In this document: positions 9,467 through 17,678 of the stretch, piece after piece
How positions within the stretch are numbered: the stretch's first letter is position 1
Layout of the letters: every line of letters begins with the position of its first letter
NCBI RefSeq assembly: GCF_900130025.1
Contig: NZ_FQXR01000011.1
Location: forward strand, 24,865 to 88,864
Origin: Sporanaerobacter acetigenes DSM 13106
Lineage (GTDB): Bacteria > Bacillota > Clostridia > Tissierellales > Sporanaerobacteraceae
DNA: 64,000 nt
Direction of reading: 5' to 3'
Translations under genes and position numbers: made by a program
Notes under the pieces: generated by a model
Databases searched by the model: none
The model's input: the letters and a program-made list of their open reading frames with translations, nothing else
Told to the model about the DNA's origin: nothing

Positions 9467-9603
9467 ATTAAGCAAATTCTATAGCAGGAATTTTTCTTTA
9501 AGATATTATATGCTTGCTATATAATAATAACAGAAGAGTTTAATTGGCTGAGTATTTGTAGGAAGATGATAAGTAAAAATTATTTATGTAACAGGAGGTT
9601 AAA

Positions 9604-10182
9604 ATGATAATTTATAAGCAAGTCGATAAGACATATTTCAAACAGTATGATAGTATTCCAATGCGTGTAAATGTGACAAGTTATTATATGATTAAAAAAT
9701 TAAATCGCGGCTTAGGTGGTTTTATGCTTGTTGAAACTCCTGTAGAACCATATGTTAAAGATTTCTGCTTATGTGAAGATGAAAGTGTTACACGATGGGA
9801 TAAACAATTTGATATTTCCAACTGGGCTTTTTTTATGGCTTTTGACGGAGAATATCCTGTTGGTGCTGCTACTGTTGCATCGCGTACCGAAGAAATTAAT
9901 ATGCTTGCAGGCAGAAACGATCTTACAGTATTGTGGGATATTAGAGTAGATGACCATTATAAGAGACAAGGTGTTGGCCAGAGTTTATTTGATATGGCTA
10001 CAAACTGGTCTCGTGAACACAACCTTGTGCAAATGAAAATTGAATGTCAGAATAATAATGTTCCAGCTATAAAGTTTTACCATAAACAGGGTGCAATACT
10101 GTCTATGGTAGACGAGTATGCTTATTATAATGAACCGGAATTTCGACATGAAACACAGTTTATTTGGTACTTGGATTTATAA
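9604..10182 (+). CDS. GNAT acetyltransferase, streptothricin-acetyltransferase-like
   Basis: The 192-residue protein has a GNAT fold with the acetyl-CoA loop RRQGVGQ-type motif (YKRQGVGQSLFDMA) and the late block QNNNVPAIKFYHKQGA. The C-terminal pattern (YNEPEF...FIWYLDL) resembles streptothricin acetyltransferases of the SatA/Sat4 type, which inactivate the antibiotic by acetylating its beta-lysine. Substrate is not proven. A perfect AGGAGG lies five bases before the ATG. It is the first cargo gene inside the left end and could be expressed from a promoter at 9.5 kb (TATAAT near 9520) or from read-through out of rlmD. Confidence 0.72.
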   Translation: MIIYKQVDKTYFKQYDSIPMRVNVTSYYMIKKLNRGLGGFMLVETPVEPYVKDFCLCEDESVTRWDKQFDISNWAFFMAFDGEYPVGAATVASRTEEINMLAGRNDLTVLWDIRVDDHYKRQGVGQSLFDMATNWSREHNLVQMKIECQNNNVPAIKFYHKQGAILSMVDEYAYYNEPEFRHETQFIWYLDL

Positions 10183-10411
10183 ACAACAAGTATGGGGAAA
10201 GCAGATGATCATGCGAGAATATGAAGATAAGTATAACTTAGGCTAGGTAAGATGTAGTGTATTATTTTTTTAGGTAGTGCATATTTTGACAATGTATTGA
10301 AGTGAAAAGAACATTATAATAAATCATTAAATATCCATTAGTATAATATCCGAGTATAATGAAATATTGTTGAGTTTATAAGATTGATTATTAGAAAGTG
10401 GGGGGGAAGTA

Positions 10412-10819
10412 ATGAAAATAGAATATGGAAGTGAATTGGACTTTCAATTTATACTTGATAACGATAGACATGTATCAAAACGATTAATAAAAAATAAACT
10501 TAAAGAAAAAGAAATTATGATAGTAAAAAATCAAGATAATAAAATTATTGGTTGGTTACGATACAGTTATTTTTGGGACAACACTCCATTTATAAATATG
10601 ATTTATCTAAATGAGAACTATAGAAATAAGGGTGTAGGAAAACAATTAGTTAGATTTTGGGAAGCTGAAATGAGGAGTAAAGGCTATGAATTAGTTATGA
10701 CATCTACCTTATCTAATGAACAAGCACAGCATTTTTATAGAAGATTGGGATATAAGGACTCTGGAAGCTTATTATTAGATAATGAACCTTTAGAAATAAT
10801 TTTTACAAAAAGGATATAA
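10412..10819 (+). CDS. GNAT family N-acetyltransferase
   Basis: This 135-residue single-domain acetyltransferase shows the acetyl-CoA binding loop NYRNKGVGKQLVRFWE and the C-terminal block SNEQAQHFYRRLGYKDSGSLLL. No substrate is suggested. GGGGGGG lies upstream of the ATG. The 229 bases between it and the preceding acetyltransferase hold no further gene, only AT-rich sequence that may carry its promoter. Confidence 0.8.
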   Translation: MKIEYGSELDFQFILDNDRHVSKRLIKNKLKEKEIMIVKNQDNKIIGWLRYSYFWDNTPFINMIYLNENYRNKGVGKQLVRFWEAEMRSKGYELVMTSTLSNEQAQHFYRRLGYKDSGSLLLDNEPLEIIFTKRI

Positions 10820-10867
10820 TTATAAATTATTAATTGCACATCTCTTATAATGAGTATCATAATTTAG

Positions 10868-11359
10868 GTGATTAAAATTAAAAATAATGAGAGGACCAAT
10901 ATTAAAAGAAAAATAGATGAGATGAATGGATTGGAATTTGAAAATTATCTACATTATGTTTTTTTAAATCTTGGATATAAGGTTGAAAGCACGCCCTATA
11001 GTGTTGATTTTGGGGCTGATTTAATTATCACTAAAGATAATATTAAAACCGTGGTTCAAGCAAAAAGACACAATAACCCAGTAGGAGTAAGTGGTATACA
11101 GGAAATTTTAGGAGCTAAAGGATATTATGATGCTAATGAAGCTTTGGTAGTTACTAATAATAGATTTACAGCTAATGCTCGGAAATTAGCTAAAAAGAAT
11201 AATGTAAAGTTATGGGATAGGGGAATTTTATTTCAATATATTATTACGGAAGAAGAGCTTAATATTTTGAAAAGAAAAGAAAAGAAAAAAATTCGTAAAA
11301 AGAAAAATTCTTTCAACAAGAATATAGATATAATTATTGATACCATCTTTAAGCAATGA
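10868..11359 (+). CDS. Mrr-type restriction endonuclease domain protein
   Basis: This 163-residue protein matches the Mrr_cat nuclease core: NGLEFENYLHYVFLNLGY helix, DFGADLIIT with the catalytic Asp, VVQAKRH as the (E/Q)xK element, then a GVSGIQEILGAKGYYDANEALVVTNNRFT block. Family members act as type IV restriction enzymes on modified DNA or as stand-alone nucleases. No methyltransferase partner is adjacent, which favours a type IV role. The start is uncertain: GTG 10868 has little ribosome site, and an in-frame ATG lies about 18 codons later. A terminator follows at 11411. Confidence 0.72.
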   Translation: MIKIKNNERTNIKRKIDEMNGLEFENYLHYVFLNLGYKVESTPYSVDFGADLIITKDNIKTVVQAKRHNNPVGVSGIQEILGAKGYYDANEALVVTNNRFTANARKLAKKNNVKLWDRGILFQYIITEEELNILKRKEKKKIRKKKNSFNKNIDIIIDTIFKQ

Positions 11360-11410
11360 TAAGATGCAATTTATATATAAAATAATAAAAATTAAATAAA
11401 AATTTAATTT

Positions 11411-11440
11411 AACAGCAAGATTAAACCCTTGCTGTTTTTT
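11411..11440 (+). terminator. Rho-independent terminator after the left cargo genes
   Basis: AACAGCAAG (11411-11419) pairs with CTTGCTGTT (11428-11436), followed by TTTT. It separates the cargo genes from the conjugation module. Confidence 0.85.
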
Positions 11441-11473
11441 CATGTCCAAAATCAATGAAGGGAGGTGCTAATC

Positions 11474-12394
11474 ATGGCAGAAGTAAGCTTTAATTACTAT
11501 CATGGCAAAGAATCAGAACAGTTTTCATTCTTTAGAATACCAAAGGTACTATATATAGATCCAATATTTAAAAACCTATCATCTGATGCCAAGGTACTTT
11601 ATGGAATACTCCTAGATAGGATGGAATTATCTATGAAAAATGGTTGGGTGGATGAAAATAATAGAGTATATATTTATTTTACTATTGAAAGCATTATGGA
11701 AGTCATGGGATGGGGGAACAAGAAATCAGTAAAGGTACTTTCGGAACTTGATACAGAAAAAGGCATTGGGCTTATAGAAAAGCAAAGACAGGGGCAGGGA
11801 AAACCCACTAAGATTTATGTAAAAAACTTTATTGTGGATAACTTTTCTGAAATGTCAAAAGGAAATTTTAAGAAGTGTCAAAAAGACAATTCAAGAAATG
11901 TAGAAAATACATCTCAAGAAATGTCAAAAGGACAAGGTAATAATACTAATATTAATAATACTGAATTTAGTGATACTAATCCAATCTTATCTTCAGAAGA
12001 GAAAGAAAATAGATTAGGATTTGATAGAAGTAAAATAAATAAAGCTGAGATGTATAGAGATATAATTTATAAGAATATGGAGTATTACCATTATAAAAGA
12101 TATGGAAGATATTCAATAGATGATATTGATAATATTGTAGAACTTATGGTAGATGTATGCGTTCAGGAAGGTGGCACAGTACCTATAAATGGGAATCAGA
12201 TGCCTGTAGAAATAGTAAAGAGTAGGTTTTTGAAATTAAGTTCTGGACATATTGAATATATCATGAATAGTCTTGAAGATAATCCAAGTGAAGTTAGAAA
12301 TATTAGGAATTACCTGCTTACAACAATATATAATGCGGTAAATACTATGAGCCAATACTATAGGAGTCTAGTTAATTACAATGAAAATGGATGA
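11474..12394 (+). CDS. RepA-type replication initiator, N-terminal RepA_N domain
   Basis: The ATG at 11474 lies eight bases after GGAGG, giving 306 residues. Residues 1-120 form the RepA_N winged-helix domain (FFRIPKVLYIDP, LSSDAKVLYGILLDRMELS, YFTIESIMEVMGWGNKKSV). The C-terminal part resembles the DUF6017-like region common in these elements. In ICEs of this family it is thought to permit autonomous replication of the excised circle. A polar linker of about 60 residues (LSSEEKENR region) joins the domains. It opens the operon continuing with PcfB and VirD4. Confidence 0.82.
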   Translation: MAEVSFNYYHGKESEQFSFFRIPKVLYIDPIFKNLSSDAKVLYGILLDRMELSMKNGWVDENNRVYIYFTIESIMEVMGWGNKKSVKVLSELDTEKGIGLIEKQRQGQGKPTKIYVKNFIVDNFSEMSKGNFKKCQKDNSRNVENTSQEMSKGQGNNTNINNTEFSDTNPILSSEEKENRLGFDRSKINKAEMYRDIIYKNMEYYHYKRYGRYSIDDIDNIVELMVDVCVQEGGTVPINGNQMPVEIVKSRFLKLSSGHIEYIMNSLEDNPSEVRNIRNYLLTTIYNAVNTMSQYYRSLVNYNENG

Positions 12395-12437
12395 ACTGAT
12401 TAGGATAATTTAAGAGAAAATGAAAGGAGGCATAAAA

Positions 12438-12920
12438 TTGCAAGAAGAAGTTACTGAAAAATCAATTGCATTTGTAGCTAAGAATAACAAGATGACATTA
12501 TCTGTCTTAAAGACATTGATTAGTGCCTATCTTAAAGAAAAAGAAAAGCAGAAAATATCTAAGGGACAAACCATCAAAAGAAAGAAAATATCCTTAAAAG
12601 AGTTATCCAAGAAGTATGATGGTCTTAAAAGTATTGAAATTAACGAAGATAATATAAAGGGATTTGAGAAAACTGCCAAAAAGTATGGAATAGAATATGC
12701 CTTAAAAAAGGATAAGACAACAGATCCACCAACATATATAGTCTTTTTCAAGGGCAAGGATACAGATATTTTAGATACAGCTTTTAGAGAATTTATTGGG
12801 AATGAAATGGATAAGGATAAAAGACCTTCTTTAAAACAGGCATTAAATAAGATGAAGGAAATATCTAGAACCCTTAATAAAGATAAAGTCAAAAACAAAC
12901 ATCAGGAGCAAAGCCTATGA
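12438..12920 (+). CDS. PcfB family conjugation protein
   Basis: I choose TTG 12438 because AGGAGG sits seven bases before it, giving 160 residues. It is basic and Lys-rich, with a central segment VLKTLISAYLKEKEKQK and a C-terminal fold FEKTAKKYGIEYALKKDKTTDPPTYIVFFKGKDTDILDTAFREF typical of the PcfB/DUF3801 family. In enterococcal pCF10, PcfB acts at the relaxosome and helps recruit it to the VirD4-like coupling protein. Its stop overlaps the ATG of the coupling protein (ATGA), so translation is probably coupled. Confidence 0.8.
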   Translation: MQEEVTEKSIAFVAKNNKMTLSVLKTLISAYLKEKEKQKISKGQTIKRKKISLKELSKKYDGLKSIEINEDNIKGFEKTAKKYGIEYALKKDKTTDPPTYIVFFKGKDTDILDTAFREFIGNEMDKDKRPSLKQALNKMKEISRTLNKDKVKNKHQEQSL

Positions 12921-14806
12921 GTAAAATAATAGAAAATATTAGATATGAACTTTCCATGATAGATAAAAAGAAGCTATTTATAAAACTAGTGCCATATATA
13001 TTTATCTATTATATATTCAATAAAATCAGGCAGATGTACAGAGGATTTCCAGAAGATAATTTCTTTATAATCTTGTATCAAATGCTACTTAATTTAGAAA
13101 ATTTATTTAAATCACCATTTCCAAGCTTTCACCCTAAAGACATAGCATTTGGGATAATAGGGGCATTAGCTGTATATTTTATAGTCTATACTAAGGGAAA
13201 GAACGCTAGGAAGTATCGAAAAGGCGAGGAATATGGCTCTGCTAGATGGGGAAATCCAAAAGATATAAGGCCATATATAGATCCAATATATGAAGAAAAT
13301 ATTATACTAACACAGACAGAAAGATTAATGATGAATGGTAGGCCAAAGAATCCTAAATATGCAAGAAATAAAAATGTGCTAGTAGTTGGAGGGTCAGGGT
13401 CAGGTAAAACAAGATTTTATGTAAAACCTAATCTAATGCAGATGCATTCATCTTATGTAGTAACAGACCCAAAGGGAACAATACTTCTTGAATGTGGGAA
13501 ATTACTAGAAAGAGGAGCACCAAAGAAAAAGCTTGATAAAAATGGAAAAGAGATAAGAGATAAAAGAGTTAAAATTATCTATGAAAGGGATAAAAAAGGT
13601 AGGATAATATATGAGCCATACAATATTAAAGTGTTAAACACCATTAATTTTAAAAAATCTATGCACTATAATCCTTTTGAGTATATTCGTTCTGAAAAGG
13701 ATATATTGAAGTTGGTAAATACTATAATTGCTAATACTAAGGGAGAAGGCGAAAAGGCAGGAGAGGACTTCTGGATAAAAGCAGAGAAACTATATTATAC
13801 AGCCCTTATAGGATATATTTATTATAAAGCTCCAAAGGAAGAACAAAACTTCTCAACATTACTAGAGATGATTAATGTTTCTGAAGCAAGAGAAGATGAT
13901 GAGAACTTTAAAAATCCAGTAGACTTACTATTTGATGCCTTAGAAGAAATAGAACCAGACCATTTTGCTTTAAGACAATATAAGAAATATAAATTAGCAG
14001 CAGGAAAAACTGCAAAGTCAATATTAATATCCTGTGGAGCTAGGCTTGCACCTTTTGATATAAAGGAATTAAGGGATTCAATGGAGTATGATGAGATGGA
14101 GCTAGATACATTAGGGGATAGAAAGACTGCTCTCTTTATCATAATTTCCGATACTGATGATACTTTTAATTTTATAGTGGCTATGATGTATACTCAACTT
14201 TTTAACCTTCTATGTGATAAGGCAGATGATGTTTATGGTGGAAGATTACCTATTCATGTAAGATTTTTATTAGATGAATTTGCAAATATAGGACAAATTC
14301 CTAAGTTTGAGAAATTAATTGCAACTATAAGATCAAGGGAGATTTCTGCAAGTATTATATTACAAGCACAATCTCAGCTAAAAGCTATATACAAGGATAA
14401 TGCTGACACTATTATAGGTAACTGTGACAGCATGCTATTTCTAGGTGGTAAAGAGAGATCAACTTTAAAGGAAATATCCGAAGTTTTAGGAAAGGAAACC
14501 ATAGACCTATATAATCAATCAGAGAACAGAGGTAGGGAAAGGTCCTATGGTACTAACTATCAGAAACTAGGTAAAGAATTAATGTCCCAAGATGAACTAG
14601 CTGTTATGGATAGTGGAAAATGTATATTACAATTAAGAGGTGTAAGACCATTTTTATCAGATAAGTTTGATATTACTAGGCATAAAAACTATAGATATTT
14701 ATCTGATTATGATGAGAAGAATAATTTTAAGATAGATAAATATTTGAATAAAGAATGGAGGATAAGAGGAAAGGAAGAAGTAGAGATTTATGAATATGAA
14801 AACTAG
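12917..14806 (+). CDS. VirD4/TraG-type coupling ATPase
   Basis: The 629-residue protein has hydrophobic segments near residues 24-45 and 72-92, then the coupling-protein ATPase: Walker A GGSGSGKT at 158-165, Walker B LLDEFANIG with D453 and E454, and an IILQAQSQL motif. It delivers the relaxase-DNA complex to the type IV channel at the membrane. Start ATG overlaps the PcfB stop by four bases. A hairpin terminator follows the stop. Confidence 0.92.
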   Translation: MSKIIENIRYELSMIDKKKLFIKLVPYIFIYYIFNKIRQMYRGFPEDNFFIILYQMLLNLENLFKSPFPSFHPKDIAFGIIGALAVYFIVYTKGKNARKYRKGEEYGSARWGNPKDIRPYIDPIYEENIILTQTERLMMNGRPKNPKYARNKNVLVVGGSGSGKTRFYVKPNLMQMHSSYVVTDPKGTILLECGKLLERGAPKKKLDKNGKEIRDKRVKIIYERDKKGRIIYEPYNIKVLNTINFKKSMHYNPFEYIRSEKDILKLVNTIIANTKGEGEKAGEDFWIKAEKLYYTALIGYIYYKAPKEEQNFSTLLEMINVSEAREDDENFKNPVDLLFDALEEIEPDHFALRQYKKYKLAAGKTAKSILISCGARLAPFDIKELRDSMEYDEMELDTLGDRKTALFIIISDTDDTFNFIVAMMYTQLFNLLCDKADDVYGGRLPIHVRFLLDEFANIGQIPKFEKLIATIRSREISASIILQAQSQLKAIYKDNADTIIGNCDSMLFLGGKERSTLKEISEVLGKETIDLYNQSENRGRERSYGTNYQKLGKELMSQDELAVMDSGKCILQLRGVRPFLSDKFDITRHKNYRYLSDYDEKNNFKIDKYLNKEWRIRGKEEVEIYEYEN

Positions 14807-14824
14807 GAAAATGAAGTGGCATGG

Positions 14825-14854
14825 AGGACTATCATAAATAGATAGTCCTATTTT
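14825..14854 (+). terminator. Terminator after virD4
   Basis: AGGACTATC (14825-14833) pairs with GATAGTCCT (14841-14849), then ATTTTA. The convergent MerR gene ends at 14853. Confidence 0.7.
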
Positions 14855-15671
14855 ACCTTTCTCTAACAGGAAAACAGCATTCTGTAATCCAATTATCAGG
14901 ATTGTTTTCAGTAGCAGGGCTTACATGATAAATATTAAACATTGGACCATCAAAAATATAATTATTATTTGATACCCAATGGGCAGCTGCTTTATTAACT
15001 AAATGAATTTGATTATAATGCCCTTTAAAAGTTACAGAAGCAACTAAAACCTCGGGGCGTTCTTTAAAAATTATATCGCCTTCATTTGAATAATCTCTAT
15101 CAACAGCTATTTGTATTTCCACATCTACATTATTCTCCTTATGTTCTTTATCGTGGAAAATTGCTAATGAATAGCATGGATTAGGATAAGAAACTTTTTT
15201 ATTAGTTAGAACCGGCATTAATTGGTGCCATAGTATCGCTTCATCCTCGTAGGAAGGGATAATTTGGCGAATACTTGCTACTTTCATTTTTGGTAATTCC
15301 TTTAATATAACAGAATATTTCATTTTATATTCATCCTTTCTTATTTGACTTAGTGATGTTTCAAGCAATTGCATTTGACGTAGGGAATTTTGATAATTTT
15401 CATTTATAATATTTTTTTGCTCAGTAAAAAATTCTTCTAATTTTTCAGGGCCTGATTCACAATTTAATATTTCTGAAATTACAGCTATACTAAACCCCAT
15501 TTTTTGTAAAGCTACAATGGTAGAAGCAGTAGTTAGCTGGGATTCATGGTAATATCGATAGCCAGTTAAATTATCAATTTCATAAGGTTTTAACAAACTT
15601 TTTTCATCAAAATATCTTAACATACGAATGCTTATTCTTGAAAGCTTAGAAAAATCACCTATTTTTAACAT
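14853..15671 (-). CDS. MerR family regulator with GyrI-like effector domain
   Basis: The 272-residue protein has an N-terminal MerR winged helix (IGDFSKLSRISIRMLRYFDEKSLLKP, YRYYHESQL), a coiled-coil dimer helix near residues 80-110, and a C-terminal GyrI-like drug-binding fold. This is the architecture of BmrR/BltR-type multidrug sensors. It is on the opposite strand between virD4 and the pilin-like gene, so it appears to be inserted cargo. No efflux gene lies beside it. Its promoter has the 19-bp spacer typical of MerR targets, which points to self-regulation. Confidence 0.88.
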   Translation of the reverse strand: MLKIGDFSKLSRISIRMLRYFDEKSLLKPYEIDNLTGYRYYHESQLTTASTIVALQKMGFSIAVISEILNCESGPEKLEEFFTEQKNIINENYQNSLRQMQLLETSLSQIRKDEYKMKYSVILKELPKMKVASIRQIIPSYEDEAILWHQLMPVLTNKKVSYPNPCYSLAIFHDKEHKENNVDVEIQIAVDRDYSNEGDIIFKERPEVLVASVTFKGHYNQIHLVNKAAAHWVSNNNYIFDGPMFNIYHVSPATENNPDNWITECCFPVRER

Positions 15672-15711
15672 TTAATCACCTCATACATGTATGAAATTTG
15701 AGCTCAATAAT

Positions 15712-15742
15712 ATTATAAACCCTTTCATCGTGTGGGGGTCAA
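15712..15742 (-). promoter_or_regulatory. MerR-type promoter with 19-bp spacer and dyad operator
   Basis: On the minus strand TTGACC (15742-15737) and TATAAT (15717-15712) are separated by 19 bases. An ACCC-N13-GGGT dyad lies across the spacer. Over-long spacers with such a dyad are the hallmark of promoters that MerR proteins activate by twisting DNA. Confidence 0.75.
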
Positions 15743-15770
15743 GGATAATAATTAAATATTTGTTAATCAA

Positions 15771-15819
15771 CAGAGTCAATGATTATAGCTCGAGATATAA
15801 TTATTGACTCTGTTTTTAT
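15771..15819 (+). terminator. Strong hairpin with T-run before the pilin-like gene
   Basis: Seventeen-base arms (15771-15787 and 15796-15812, one mismatch) starting CAGAGTCAAT are followed by TTTTTATA. It insulates the transfer genes from upstream transcription. Its original upstream partner may have been displaced by the merR insertion. Confidence 0.75.
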
Positions 15820-15857
15820 ATAAATAAAAAATAAAATTAAATTAGGAGGTAATATTT

Positions 15858-16070
15858 ATGGCGTTTTTTAACAGTGCAATTACAACTTTAAGTACATTGG
15901 TAACAGCATTAGGAGCAGGACTTGGTGCATGGGGAGTTATCAATCTTTTAGAAGGTTATGGTAATGACAATCCAGGTGCTAAATCTCAAGGAATTAAACA
16001 GCTCATGGCTGGCGGTGGCGTGGTGCTGATTGGAACAAATCTTATTCCATTATTAGCAGGATTATTTTAA
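15858..16070 (+). CDS. Maff2 family small membrane protein (pilin-like)
   Basis: This 70-residue protein begins MAFFNSAITTLSTLVTALGAGLGAWGVINLLEGYG and ends in a second hydrophobic stretch (GGGVVLIGTNLIPLLAGLF). This is the Maff2 family, always found in this class of ICE, and its size and two membrane segments resemble VirB2/TrbC pilin subunits. A pilin role is inferred from topology and position ahead of VirB6. AGGAGG precedes the ATG. Confidence 0.85.
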   Translation: MAFFNSAITTLSTLVTALGAGLGAWGVINLLEGYGNDNPGAKSQGIKQLMAGGGVVLIGTNLIPLLAGLF

Positions 16071-16072
16071 TA

Positions 16073-16942
16073 ATGGGTGGGATATTTGATAAGCTTACGG
16101 AATATATCAAGGAGATATTAATAGGAATCATTGAAGGTAACTTAACAAATATGTTTACTGATGTCAATGAAAAAGTAGGCACCATAGCTATTGAGGTAGG
16201 GAAGACTCCCCAAGGGTGGAATAATAGCATCTTTAACATGATTAGATCATTGTCAGAGACTGTTATTATTCCCATTGCGGGAATAATGATTACCTTTGTT
16301 TTATGCTATGAGCCAATATCCATGTTAATCGATAGAAATAATCTTCATGATGTAGATACATGGATGTTCTTTAAATGGATTTTTAAATCTATTGTAGCTA
16401 TCTATCTAGTTACTCATACATTTGACATAATAATGGCTACCTTTGATGTGGCACAAAACATGGTTTCAAGTGCAGCAGGAGTAATAGATATAGAAGCTAA
16501 TATTGATATTTCATCGTCAGTTTTGAGTATGGTGGAAGTTCTGGAAGATAGATCAGTAGCAGAGCTTATAGGAATATCTCTTGAAACAACAGCGGTTAAA
16601 TTTTGTATGGATGCATTGTCCATCATAATCACCGTAATATTATATGGCCGTATGATTGAGATATATTTAGTAAGTTCAGTAGGGCCAGTTCCTTTGGCTA
16701 CTATGACTAATAGGGAGTGGGGGCAAGTAGGTAATAATTATTTAAGAAGCTTAATAGCCTTAGGTTTTCAAGGGTTTTTCATTATGGTATGTGTAGGAAT
16801 CTATGCTGTATTAGTTAAGACAATTACAGTTACAGATAATATCCATGCAAGTATTTTTATGATTTTATCCTATACTGTACTTTTAGCATTTAGTCTATTT
16901 AAAACAGGAAGTGTTGCAAAATCAGTGCTTAATGCACATTAG
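16073..16942 (+). CDS. VirB6/TrbL-like conjugal transfer membrane protein (CD1112 type)
   Basis: The 289-residue polytopic protein has about six hydrophobic segments (for example ETVIIPIAGIMITFVLCY, WIFKSIVAIYLVTH, FCMDALSIIITVILYG, GFQGFFIMVCVGIYAVLV and a C-terminal segment). The N-terminal YIKEILIGIIEGNLTNMF part and its position after Maff2 mark the CD1112-like VirB6/TrbL family, which forms the inner part of the transfer channel. It starts two bases after the Maff2 stop. Confidence 0.87.
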   Translation: MGGIFDKLTEYIKEILIGIIEGNLTNMFTDVNEKVGTIAIEVGKTPQGWNNSIFNMIRSLSETVIIPIAGIMITFVLCYEPISMLIDRNNLHDVDTWMFFKWIFKSIVAIYLVTHTFDIIMATFDVAQNMVSSAAGVIDIEANIDISSSVLSMVEVLEDRSVAELIGISLETTAVKFCMDALSIIITVILYGRMIEIYLVSSVGPVPLATMTNREWGQVGNNYLRSLIALGFQGFFIMVCVGIYAVLVKTITVTDNIHASIFMILSYTVLLAFSLFKTGSVAKSVLNAH

Positions 16943-16955
16943 AAAGGGGTTCAAT

Positions 16956-17258
16956 ATGAAAAAAGTTAAAAAAGGTAATAAAGATTTAAATATTAATCCA
17001 TTATTCCTTGCTAGTCTAGGAATAGGAAGTATATCATTGTTAGTTCTTCATGAAATATCATTATCAAAGAAGGTAACAAAACTATCTAAATCATTTCGAA
17101 GATTTACAAATATAGTTACTGAAACTGAAGAAGAAAGGCAAAAATATGAATTTGAATGTGATTTACGCTTAGGAATATTAGAAGATATGATGGAAGATGT
17201 TTATAAAGATATTGAAGTTTATGGAGAATTTGAAGATATAGATGGAACGGAGGTTTAG
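16956..17258 (+). CDS. Small membrane-anchored protein of the transfer operon
   Basis: With ATG 16956, preceded by AAAGGGG, it has 100 residues. A basic N-terminus is followed by one membrane segment (INPLFLASLGIGSISLLVLHEI, near residues 10-32) and an acidic tail rich in Glu with coiled-coil character. I do not recognise a named family. Placement between VirB6 and PrgI suggests an accessory of the channel. A longer upstream reading would overlap virB6 and lacks a ribosome site. Confidence 0.65.
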   Translation: MKKVKKGNKDLNINPLFLASLGIGSISLLVLHEISLSKKVTKLSKSFRRFTNIVTETEEERQKYEFECDLRLGILEDMMEDVYKDIEVYGEFEDIDGTEV

Positions 17259-17261
17259 AAT

Positions 17262-17678
17262 ATGGCTTTTGTTCAAGTACCCAAAGATTTGTCTATGGTA
17301 AAAACAAAGGTTGCCTTTAATTTAACCAAAAGGCAACTTATTTGTTTTAGCATAGGTGCAGTTATTGGTGTTCCTACCTATTTAGCAATAAGAAAAAATA
17401 TAGGAAATGATTTGGCATTATTAATTATGATTATATTAATGATGCCATTTTTCTTTACAGCTATATTTGAAAAGGATGGGATACCTTTTGAAAAATATAT
17501 TAAATATGTAATAAGGCAGAAATATATCTATCCAAAAGTTAGATTATATAAAACAGAAAATTTTTATGAGTTTTTAAATAGTAATGGAAAAGAAGTGGAG
17601 GTGGAAATTGGTGATAGAAAATCCCCAAGTAAAAAAGCAACAAAAAAGATTAGCTCAAAATCAGAAACAATTAAATAA
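17262..17678 (+). CDS. PrgI family transfer protein
   Basis: The 138-residue protein begins MAFVQVPKDLSMVKTKVAFNLTKRQL, then two membrane segments (LICFSIGAVIGVPTYLAI and LALLIMIILMMPFFFTAI) and a basic C-terminus. That is the PrgI family, the Gram-positive counterpart of VirB3-like subunits that partner the VirB4 ATPase. Its 3' end overlaps the start of virB4 by 68 bases in another frame. Confidence 0.85.
   Translation: MAFVQVPKDLSMVKTKVAFNLTKRQLICFSIGAVIGVPTYLAIRKNIGNDLALLIMIILMMPFFFTAIFEKDGIPFEKYIKYVIRQKYIYPKVRLYKTENFYEFLNSNGKEVEVEIGDRKSPSKKATKKISSKSETIK

Noticed and set aside
11474..12394. RepA could mean the region is an integrated plasmid.
   Set aside because: RepA_N proteins are standard in this ICE family, and the serine recombinase, att cores and transfer genes explain the element.
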